Shown piece by piece: positions 1-5,560 of a DNA stretch of 7,996 bases. The position numbers and the translations under genes were made by a program. Under the pieces are notes generated by a model. It saw only the letters and a program-made list of their open reading frames with translations, searched no databases and was not told the DNA's origin. How positions within the stretch are numbered: position 1 is the stretch's first letter; each line of letters opens with the position of its first letter. Source of the DNA: Candidatus Heimdallarchaeota archaeon (lineage in GTDB: Archaea > Asgardarchaeota > Heimdallarchaeia > JABLTI01); NCBI GenBank assembly GCA_023128635.1, contig JAGMDP010000262.1, forward strand, positions 1 through 7,996, read 5' to 3'.

Positions 1-618
1 TGAAATACCTGATTCTTCTAGCTTTTTCTCAACAATAGTAGCAAAGGCTTTGGAAATTTTGAAGGGCATAACTTGCGGTTGCATTTCTATAATAGTTACT
101 TTTTTCCCTGTATGAGCAAGTTCTGAAGCAACTTCAATACCGATGGCACTTCCACCAACCACAACAATATTCTTTACATCTTTTGCTTCTGTAGCTTTCT
201 TAATTGCATCAGCATCTTCTGCAAATTTCAAGCTAAAAACATTCCCAAGATCACGTCCTGGAATTGGGGGAACAAAAACAGAGGATCCAGTACAAATTAT
301 CAATTTATCATAATCAAGGATTATTTCTTCATCTGCTTTATTTCTAGCAAATGCTTTCTTCTGTTCAAGATCTACTTTCTCAACAATAGAACCTTTGTGA
401 AGTGTGATTTTACTCATTTCATAATTCAATTTTTCAATTATTGTGTCTACAGATGGTAAATATCCTCCAATAACAAAAGGCATCGCACAAGGATGAAAAG
501 TATCGTAATCTTTAGTATCAATTACAGTTATCTCAGCAGTTCTATCTTTAATTCTCGCAGCTCCAGCTGCACTTAATCCAGCTGGACCATTACCAACAAT
601 AACAATTTTTTGGCTCAT
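1..618 (-). CDS. FAD/NAD(P)-dependent pyridine nucleotide-disulfide oxidoreductase (CoA-disulfide reductase/NADH oxidase-like), C-terminus cut by window edge
   Basis: The first 206 residues are visible; the frame is open through base 1, so the C-terminal half lies outside. The N-terminus carries an FAD-binding Rossmann motif (VGNGPAGLSAAG, residues 8-19). Cys44 in HPCAMPFVIGG sits where NADH oxidases and CoA-disulfide reductases carry the single redox-active cysteine. The second FAD motif (TGSS, 110-113, followed by PPIPG) and the NAD(P)H-binding Rossmann motif (VVVGGSAIGIE, 152-162) follow in the expected order. Such enzymes are cytosolic flavoproteins that reduce oxygen, CoA disulfide or polysulfide with NAD(P)H; which one applies here cannot be told from half the protein. 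The ATG lies 20 bp after the stop of the upstream NYN gene, so the two are probably one transcript. The fold assignment is firm; the substrate is inferred. Confidence 0.9.
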   Translation of the reverse strand, partial: MSQKIVIVGNGPAGLSAAGAARIKDRTAEITVIDTKDYDTFHPCAMPFVIGGYLPSVDTIIEKLNYEMSKITLHKGSIVEKVDLEQKKAFARNKADEEIILDYDKLIICTGSSVFVPPIPGRDLGNVFSLKFAEDADAIKKATEAKDVKNIVVVGGSAIGIEVASELAHTGKKVTIIEMQPQVMPFKISKAFATIVEKKLEESGIS

Positions 619-638
619 TTTTCTTCAAACCATTTTAT

Positions 639-1196
639 TTATAATATCTCTAATTGAAAGGCCATATCAGCTGCATTTTTCACTGCAACACTAAAACCAG
701 GTTGGAATCCGATGATTGCAGTATCTAAACCATTCGCCTTAGCTGCTCGAAGAATTGGCGCACATCGTGCATGTCTGCTAGCAATTATTATCATATCAAT
801 ATTTTTTTGGAAAATACTATCCATGGTTTCGATAACAATTCGAATATAAATATCAGAAGCAGCAACAATAGGTTCGTATCCACTATTTTCTATTGCTTTT
901 AGTAGTGCTTTTGGAGCATGACGATTCAGAATAACCTTCGCAATCTTAATTTGCCCAAGTTTATTTGCAATTTTTTCAATATCTTCTAGTCGAATTTGTT
1001 TATCATGTATTCTTCGAAGAATGTTTGGAGCATCAATAATTAATGCAATCTTTTTTTGTTTTGCAAAGATGTTTTTCACTGTTTTGAAGCCTATTCCCTT
1101 CTGTTCAGATAGTTTGCTGTCTATTGCATTTAAATCAACAGAATCTTTTGTCTCATTCTGTTCTGCTAAATCTGTCATGTTTTTCAATGAATTCAT
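639..1196 (-). CDS. NYN (PIN-like) domain protein of the archaeal TIGR00288 type, with altered acidic motif
   Basis: A 185-residue protein with a roughly 45-residue polar, probably disordered N-terminus followed by a NYN domain. The first strand and acidic residue are clear (IALIIDAPN, Asp55). A middle motif (AASDIYIRIVIETM, 112-125) and a last motif (SRHARCAPIL, 140-149) come next, and the GFQPGFSVAVKNAAD segment (163-177) closes the domain. The archaeal family is a putative metal-dependent RNase of unknown target. As I recall the family, the last motif usually reads like TRDADFLP and the middle one like GDVDVR. Here the corresponding Asp positions are His142, Arg144 and Tyr117, so catalysis may be lost. 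The ATG at 1196 has AAAGGG close upstream; Met7 is a possible alternative start. It leads a likely two-gene transcript with the flavoprotein. The family is confident; nuclease activity is doubtful. Confidence 0.85.
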   Translation of the reverse strand: MNSLKNMTDLAEQNETKDSVDLNAIDSKLSEQKGIGFKTVKNIFAKQKKIALIIDAPNILRRIHDKQIRLEDIEKIANKLGQIKIAKVILNRHAPKALLKAIENSGYEPIVAASDIYIRIVIETMDSIFQKNIDMIIIASRHARCAPILRAAKANGLDTAIIGFQPGFSVAVKNAADMAFQLEIL

Positions 1197-1215
1197 CTAC
1201 CCTTTATGAAGAAAA

Positions 1216-1225
1216 CAATATAAGG
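1216..1225 (-). promoter_or_regulatory. Possible archaeal TATA box for the NYN gene
   Basis: On the minus strand CCTTATATTG, preceded by the A-rich AAAAAGA, lies 20-29 bases before the NYN start codon. With the usual archaeal spacing of about 25 bases, transcription would begin at or next to the ATG, giving a leaderless or nearly leaderless message. The region is AT-rich, so chance matches are likely. Confidence 0.3.
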
Positions 1226-1267
1226 TCTTTTTAATTTATTCCTTATTTTAAGAATGAAATTATACTA

Positions 1268-1301
1268 AATACAAACAAGAAGAAATAAAAATAGAAGAGA
1301 A
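1268..1301 (-). terminator. U-rich terminator candidate after the coiled-coil gene
   Basis: Directly after the TAA of the coiled-coil gene the minus strand runs through a pyrimidine-rich stretch (TTCTCTTCTATTTTTATTTC and on to TTCTTG). Archaeal RNA polymerase terminates at U-rich tracts without needing a hairpin, and I see no hairpin here. The 105-bp gap to the NYN gene could hold both this terminator and a new promoter. Confidence 0.4.
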
Positions 1302-2933
1302 TTATACCTTTGAAACATAGGTTTTGTTCTCTTTCTTTGAAACTTTAATTAATCCATCATCTTTCAAATCAGTAATAATGTGTTTAACAATATCATTTGT
1401 TTGCCCAACAATTTTGGAAAGATCAGGTAGAGTGATGTCACCACCAATATCCTGAATTGCTAAGAACACACGGAATTTAGGTACACTTTGTAGGGATTTT
1501 GTCAAGTTTTTCACAAGAGCATCTTTTTCACTATTTGAAGTTTCTAATTCTGTAATTCTTGATTTCAGATTCTCAAATTGAACCATGATTTTGTCGCGTT
1601 CTTCTTGAACTGCATCACGATCTTTGTCTATGACGTCTTGTGCTTTGGAAACTTCAGCAATTGTTTTCTCTTTCTCAGTCAAGGCGTTTCTCAAATCGCG
1701 GATATCATTCTTAAGCTCAGTTAGCTCAGCCTTATTTTCAGTTTTTTCTTTAAGAAGATCCTGTAATTTTGTTTCTTGACTTGATTTTTCAGAAGAAATA
1801 CTTTCCTTAGCATCCATTAATTGACTCTTCAACTCTCTGATTTCAACATCTTTTTCATCGATTTGTTTTTCCTTACCCTCTAAATCTTGAGTAAAAGTAC
1901 TAACTTTCTTCTCAGATCTATCTAAGGTGTCTTTGGTGTCTGTTAATAGGTGCTCAACAGCTTTCAAATCATCTTGTAGTTTCTTGATTAATCCATCTTT
2001 CTCTGACTCAGCAGAAGCAACATTAGCTCTGGCATCTGTAACAGTTTTACGAAGTCTGTCTATTTCTTCGTCTTTTTGTTCAACAGCTTCTTTATAATTG
2101 GTAATTGCTGTTGTTGCTTCCTTATATCTTACTTCAAGATCATCAGCACGTTCACGCTCCAAAGTAAGCGTCTCTTCCAATCGACCGGTTTCAGCTTCAA
2201 TTTTCTCAGAACTAACTGATTTCATTTGTGAAATTCTTTTCTCCATAGAAGCCATTTGTTCCTTCATCGCATTTGTGTTTCTTTCATTATCTTGGATGAT
2301 CTCAGCTTTTTCGGTGAGTTGCTGCTTGATTTGATCTTTTTCTTTTGAGAATTCGCCAACCTGCGTTTGTAAATCTTCAATTTCAATGCGTTGTTGAGCA
2401 AGTGATTCTCCATGCTCCATCACTTGATTTTCATACATTTCAATCGTTCGTTTCTGTTCATCGACTGTTTCTTGAAGTCGATTTAGTTCGCCGATTTGAC
2501 CTACTCCTTTTTCAGCAATTTGAGACTTTTCATCTTCGTAAGCCTTAGTAGTTTCAATCATTTCAGCTTTCAATCGAGTATTTTCTTGCTCTAATTCCGC
2601 AATTCTTTGCGTGGCTTCCCCACTAAAACTTAAATTCCCAGATAAAGCACTACTAAGAGTTTTGCTGAGAATTTTGCTTCCATCACCAGAAGTAGAAGTA
2701 AGAATTTGCTTCATATACTCCTTTTCTAATGATTTGATAGTATCAAAAATATGACTAATTTCTGAAGGGGAATAGCTTTCTTTTGAAGTAGCCAAAAAAT
2801 TATTCTTTTGTTCATCAAATCTTGAGGAAAATTCGATTTCAATTTTTTGTCTTATATCTTGCATTTCAGCAAGAAAACGAACAACTGATTGTCTTTTTAT
2901 TTCATCAACATTTGGAGGTTGGATGTTTGACAT
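1302..2933 (-). CDS. Long coiled-coil protein with C-terminal winged-helix domain, function unknown
   Basis: A 543-residue protein in three parts. Residues 1-78 are helical and not recognised. Residues 79-106 are a Ser/Gly/Thr-rich linker. Residues 107-483 are an almost unbroken heptad-like, Glu/Lys/Gln-rich coiled coil of roughly 370 residues. Residues 484-543 look like a winged helix: FRVFLAIQDIGGDI, then TLPDLSKIVG and a recognition-type helix NDIVKHIITDLKDDGLI, ending in a wing-like KKENKTYV. There is no Walker A or B motif, so it is not an SMC or Rad50 ATPase. There is also no cysteine, signal peptide or membrane segment. The layout suggests a cytoplasmic rod that oligomerises and places winged helices on DNA or on a partner protein; this is inference. 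The ATG is supported by GAGGTT five bases upstream. The nuclease-like gene precedes it on the same strand, 167 bp away. Confidence 0.85.
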   Translation of the reverse strand: MSNIQPPNVDEIKRQSVVRFLAEMQDIRQKIEIEFSSRFDEQKNNFLATSKESYSPSEISHIFDTIKSLEKEYMKQILTSTSGDGSKILSKTLSSALSGNLSFSGEATQRIAELEQENTRLKAEMIETTKAYEDEKSQIAEKGVGQIGELNRLQETVDEQKRTIEMYENQVMEHGESLAQQRIEIEDLQTQVGEFSKEKDQIKQQLTEKAEIIQDNERNTNAMKEQMASMEKRISQMKSVSSEKIEAETGRLEETLTLERERADDLEVRYKEATTAITNYKEAVEQKDEEIDRLRKTVTDARANVASAESEKDGLIKKLQDDLKAVEHLLTDTKDTLDRSEKKVSTFTQDLEGKEKQIDEKDVEIRELKSQLMDAKESISSEKSSQETKLQDLLKEKTENKAELTELKNDIRDLRNALTEKEKTIAEVSKAQDVIDKDRDAVQEERDKIMVQFENLKSRITELETSNSEKDALVKNLTKSLQSVPKFRVFLAIQDIGGDITLPDLSKIVGQTNDIVKHIITDLKDDGLIKVSKKENKTYVSKV

Positions 2934-2938
2934 GTTTG

Positions 2939-2944
2939 AACCTC
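2939..2944 (-). promoter_or_regulatory. Shine-Dalgarno site of the coiled-coil gene
   Basis: GAGGTT on the minus strand ends five bases before the ATG at 2933. It is the best match to the anti-Shine-Dalgarno sequence near any ATG in this window and fixes the start of the coiled-coil protein. Confidence 0.7.
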
Positions 2945-2965
2945 ATTTTAGCATTATTTACAAAT

Positions 2966-2993
2966 CTGAGTCTTGAGTATTTTGACTTGAGTA
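2966..2993. repeat. Direct repeat of CTTGAGTA upstream of the coiled-coil gene
   Basis: CTTGAGTA occurs at 2972-2979 and again at 2986-2993, a 14-bp period, with a related CTGAGT at 2966-2971 just before. The array lies 33-60 bp before the coiled-coil start codon, in its probable leader or promoter. It could be an operator for a regulator that binds direct repeats; no regulator can be named. Confidence 0.35.
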
Positions 2994-3050
2994 ATAGTGA
3001 TATTGCTTTTGTTCTTTAATAATTCTTATGTTGTGTATATGACAATAATA

Positions 3051-3098
3051 ATTCTCTTTTTAGATGTAATAAGTATCTAGAGAATATATTTTTCTCTA
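3051..3098 (-). other. Alternative small hairpins after the nuclease-like gene
   Basis: A 7-bp perfect inverted repeat, TAGAGAA (3078-3084) with TTCTCTA (3092-3098), forms a hairpin with a 7-nt loop two bases after the nuclease-like stop codon. A further ATTCTCT at 3051-3057 can pair instead with AGAGAAT at 3079-3085, so the two hairpins exclude each other. There is no long U tract behind either, so termination is uncertain. The region also lies in the 167-bp gap that should hold any promoter of the coiled-coil gene. Confidence 0.3.
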
Positions 3099-3100
3099 TC

Positions 3101-3778
3101 TTAAACTTCAATTTTGAAAATATCCTCAAAATACAAATAAAAATTCTGAAAGAATGATCGAAGTTTTGTAAACGGCACTACAGGCACAAATTCATGGAAG
3201 AATATTTCATCATCTAACCAAGTTACTACCATTGGTATTAAGACAATTTTTTTCCAACCCTTAATGCTGATTTTCTCTTGTAATTTCGCGAAATTTTCCT
3301 TAACAGCTTCTACTCGAGTAATTTGTTCCTCAGCTGCTTTTTTGAGAACTGACTTTTTTCCTGTACCACCATAATGCTTACAGTCGATAAATAGAACGTA
3401 AGGATTTGCTTTGAGTATAACATCAATTTGGTACTTTCGATCTTCTGTGGAAAAATTCAAACCAGTTTTAGCAATGTAACCGAACTCGTCACCAACAATT
3501 GTTGTCAATAATTCGAATTCTTGCCAAATAAGCTCGTTAATTATTTTATCAAAATCAATATCATTCATAAAGCCGAGTATTGCTAATTTAGCCCTTTGCT
3601 CTCGAGTAATTTGGTAATTGTTGTCTATGGTTGCTTGGAAATGAAATCCTTGAGAATTAAGCTCTTCAAAAAAAGCTGCTACTTTGCTTTCATTCTTGGC
3701 TTGGATAAGATCATCTACTAAGATGAAAGGCTCATTTTTTGATTGCTTTAAGGTAAGAAGAAGTAACTCTTTGTCCAA
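3101..3778 (-). CDS. PD-(D/E)XK superfamily nuclease-like protein with N-terminal helical/winged-helix-like region
   Basis: A 225-residue protein. Residues 1-60 look like a small helix-turn-helix or winged-helix module ending in NNYQIT. Residues 80-200 carry the restriction-endonuclease-like core. Glu87 or Glu89 lies in the first helix (LIWQEFELL). Asp119 (YQIDVIL) and Asp132-x-Lys134 (LFIDCKHY), spaced 13 residues apart, form the metal-binding D...DxK signature. Gln152 in the next helix (EEQITRVEA) matches the Gln often seen there. All catalytic residues appear intact, so DNA cleavage or nicking is plausible; no specificity or methylase partner is visible. The start is TTG, with GGTGG eight bases upstream and an in-frame TAA directly before it, so no longer N-terminus is possible. 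It is divergent from the epimerase gene and upstream of the coiled-coil gene on the same strand. It could be Mrr-like, repair-related or a solitary defence nuclease. Confidence 0.75.
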   Translation of the reverse strand: MDKELLLLTLKQSKNEPFILVDDLIQAKNESKVAAFFEELNSQGFHFQATIDNNYQITREQRAKLAILGFMNDIDFDKIINELIWQEFELLTTIVGDEFGYIAKTGLNFSTEDRKYQIDVILKANPYVLFIDCKHYGGTGKKSVLKKAAEEQITRVEAVKENFAKLQEKISIKGWKKIVLIPMVVTWLDDEIFFHEFVPVVPFTKLRSFFQNFYLYFEDIFKIEV

Positions 3779-3918
3779 TTATCTTTCCACCAATCAAGAA
3801 TACGTGAGAAACTAGATTTAAAAACGGTTTTGGTGAAGCTGACATCAACAAAGCTAATTTTATGGAAAATCTTTTCATTAGTGATAAAGGTAACATAAAT
3901 GAATAATACAATGATTTC
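3779..3918. other. Divergent intergenic region between nuclease-like gene and epimerase
   Basis: This AT-rich stretch must hold the start signals for both directions. GGTGG at 3787-3791 (minus strand) is the likely ribosome site for the TTG start of the nuclease-like gene. TTTAAAAA around 3817-3824 is a possible TATA-like element, but none is convincing. A 14-codon open frame (3862-3906, plus) has no ribosome site and is probably chance. Confidence 0.4.
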
Positions 3919-3923
3919 AGGTG
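3919..3923 (+). promoter_or_regulatory. Shine-Dalgarno AGGTG that selects a TTG start for the epimerase
   Basis: AGGTG, complementary to the CACCT of the archaeal 16S rRNA tail, ends six bases before TTG at 3930. The alternative in-frame GTG at 3921 lies inside this motif and has no ribosome site of its own. An in-frame TGA at 3912-3914 rules out anything longer. I therefore place the start at 3930. Confidence 0.6.
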
Positions 3924-3929
3924 TTTAAA

Positions 3930-4883
3930 TTGAGTGTAAAGATACTAGTTACAGGTGGCTGCGGTTTTATAGGAAGTAACTTAGTGAACAAATTAGTTGC
4001 AGACGGATATTCTGTGAGTGTTTTAGATGATTTATCTACAGGGCAAAAAGCATACATCAAAGAGAGTCTTGGGGAAAAAAACTGCCATTTAACGCTAGGA
4101 AGCATAACCAATCTTTCACTTCTTGAGAAATTATTAGTTGGTATTGATGTAGTATTTCATGAAGCTGCAAAACCGGATGTTCGTGCAAGCACTGATAATC
4201 TCTACACAGATTTTGATACGAATGTCCTAGGAACCTTGAATGTTCTACAAGCAATGGTAAAGAATAAAGTACCAAAGATTGTTTTTGCATCATCTGGAGG
4301 AACAGTGTATGGAGAAACAGAGGTGATTCCAACACCTGAGTCCGAACCACTAGCACCTATAAGTCATTATGGTGCTTCAAAAGCTGCATGTGAACAATAC
4401 ATTTCAAGCTTCTCAAGCCTCCATAATTTGGAAGCGATTTCCCTAAGACTTGGAAATATCTTCGGTCCACCCTCGAAGCGCGGAGTTATGTATGATTTCT
4501 TCTGGAAATTGAAGAAAGATCCCACTTCCCTTGAAATATTAGGGGATGGTAGACAAGTAAAATCCTATTTGTACATTAGTGATTGTGTAGATGCTCACAT
4601 ACAATCTCTCAAGTCCACCATAGCCGGCCATATGACATTTAATATTGCTACATCTGAAGGGATTGCAGTTAACCAAGTAGCAAATGCTGTCGTTAAGTCT
4701 CTAGGTTTAACAGATGTAAAATACACCTATACCGGAGGAGAACGTGGTTGGGCAGGAGACGTTAAAAAAGCAGTAGTTGACATATCCAAAGCGGAAGAAG
4801 TTTTGTCTTGGAAACCTGTAACCACAACAGAACTAGGCATTCAGAAATACCTCAAGTGGTTAAAAAACGAGATTAAGAAATAA
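3930..4883 (+). CDS. Extended SDR NAD-dependent sugar-nucleotide epimerase/dehydratase (GalE-like)
   Basis: From the TTG at 3930 the product has 317 residues (320 if GTG at 3921 is used; numbering below is for the 320-residue form). The Rossmann motif TGGCGFIGSN (11-20) is followed by Asp36-Asp37 (LDDLSTG), the acidic pair that binds the NAD ribose. The catalytic set is complete: the Ser pair in FASSGGTVYG (122-131), then Tyr150 and Lys154 in HYGASK. RLGNIFGP (176-183) and GGERGWAGDV (272-281) are typical of archaeal UDP-glucose 4-epimerase-like proteins. The enzyme probably epimerises a UDP-hexose in the cytosol for surface glycan or protein glycosylation; the exact sugar is inferred. It runs convergently into the HAD/nucleotidylyltransferase operon, which fits a shared sugar-nucleotide role. 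The last codons form part of a tandem duplication at 4861-4895. Confidence 0.88.
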   Translation: MSVKILVTGGCGFIGSNLVNKLVADGYSVSVLDDLSTGQKAYIKESLGEKNCHLTLGSITNLSLLEKLLVGIDVVFHEAAKPDVRASTDNLYTDFDTNVLGTLNVLQAMVKNKVPKIVFASSGGTVYGETEVIPTPESEPLAPISHYGASKAACEQYISSFSSLHNLEAISLRLGNIFGPPSKRGVMYDFFWKLKKDPTSLEILGDGRQVKSYLYISDCVDAHIQSLKSTIAGHMTFNIATSEGIAVNQVANAVVKSLGLTDVKYTYTGGERGWAGDVKKAVVDISKAEEVLSWKPVTTTELGIQKYLKWLKNEIKK

Positions 4884-4895
4884 AAAACGAAATTA
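4861..4895. repeat. 20-bp tandem duplication across the convergent stop codons
   Basis: TAAAAAACGAGATTA (4861-4875) recurs as TAAAAAACGAAATTA (4881-4895), 14 of 15 bases identical at a 20-bp offset. The first copy encodes part of the epimerase C-terminus. The second starts with the epimerase stop codon and ends with the stop codon (minus strand) of the HAD gene. Read on the minus strand each copy gives a T6 tract. Confidence 0.7.
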
Positions 4896-4925
4896 GTCTT
4901 CATCTATTAGCTTTACTAATTCGTT
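4861..4925 (-). terminator. Terminator of the nucleotidylyltransferase-HAD operon, hairpin plus two T6 tracts
   Basis: An inverted repeat of about 11 base pairs with one bulged base (4886-4897 with 4915-4925, loop of about 17) spans the end of the HAD gene. Behind it the minus strand reads TTTTTT, ATTTCTTAATCTCG, TTTTTT. Two U tracts in series are a good archaeal termination signal and would stop transcripts before they run antisense into the epimerase. On the plus strand the same hairpin lacks a strong U tract, so the epimerase terminator is less clear. Confidence 0.55.
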
Positions 4926-5558
4926 CATTGTTTGAACATGTTTCCAAATCTTGATGTTATACTTATTTGAATCCAAGAGTTTTTTATTGAAAAGAATAAA
5001 CCGGATTTTAGCTTTAACCGCTGCAACACCATCCACCCAGGAATCCCCTACAAAAACAACTTTGTCGGGATTTAATTTAAGCTTCTGAACAATGACTTCC
5101 AGACCTTCCTTATCAGGTTTCATCTTCTTAACATCTTCTCGAGCAATAACTATGTCAAAATAATCAGTAATATTGAATCGCTCTAAAACTTCTAAAGTTG
5201 GTTTTTTAGCATTGTTTGTCAAAATCGATGCGGATATACCTTTCTCCTTCAAGTATTCGAGCATTTGTAAAACCTCCTCATCCATAGAAATATTTTCCAT
5301 TCCCATACGCTCGAATTTTTCAACCATATTCCAAAGCTCAGCAACTATTTGAGTTTCATTTCTTTTATCAAATTCCTTTACTTGATCAATGATATTTCCA
5401 GCGGTAAATCGATGAGGGATATCTTCTTCATTACCAAAATCAACCCCATGCTTCTTTGCAACTCTTGCCATACTGATTTTCATCGCTGGAAAATTAATGT
5501 TTGATTTGATCAAAGTATTATCAAAATCAAAAATAATCGCTAATTCATCATGGTTCAT
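4893..5558 (-). CDS. HAD-superfamily hydrolase, probable small-molecule or sugar-phosphate phosphatase
   Basis: A 221-residue protein of the usual length for HAD subfamily I. Motif I is FDFDNTL with nucleophile Asp11 and acid/base Asp13. A helical C1-type cap spans about residues 18-90. Motif II is Thr114 (SILTNNAKK), motif III is Lys147 (KKMKPDKEG), and motif IV is GDSWVDG with Asp172 and Asp176. All catalytic residues are present, so an active Mg-dependent phosphatase is likely. The ATG follows the stop codon of the nucleotidylyltransferase by two bases, so translation is probably coupled. The partner suggests a phosphosugar substrate, for example removing a phosphate before or after the nucleotidyl transfer step; phosphoglycolate-type activity is the main alternative. 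The fold is certain and the substrate is inference. Confidence 0.9.
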   Translation of the reverse strand: MNHDELAIIFDFDNTLIKSNINFPAMKISMARVAKKHGVDFGNEEDIPHRFTAGNIIDQVKEFDKRNETQIVAELWNMVEKFERMGMENISMDEEVLQMLEYLKEKGISASILTNNAKKPTLEVLERFNITDYFDIVIAREDVKKMKPDKEGLEVIVQKLKLNPDKVVFVGDSWVDGVAAVKAKIRFILFNKKLLDSNKYNIKIWKHVQTMNELVKLIDED

Positions 5559-5560
5559 GT

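Noticed and set aside
1021..1209. Plus-strand open frame opposite the NYN gene
   Set aside because: It lies antisense to a well-supported domain gene, has no recognisable domain and low-complexity hydrophobic content typical of an antisense shadow.
1302..2933. SMC, Rad50 or myosin-like motor protein
   Set aside because: The long coiled coil invites this call, but no nucleotide-binding motif is present at either end and the C-terminus is a small winged helix.
3862..3906. Fourteen-codon leader peptide upstream of the epimerase
   Set aside because: It has no ribosome site, no run of regulatory codons, and an open frame of this length is expected by chance in AT-rich DNA.
4057..4356. Minus-strand open frame of 99 codons inside the epimerase
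   Set aside because: The epimerase reading frame carries the complete SDR signature across this region, so this frame is a shadow.
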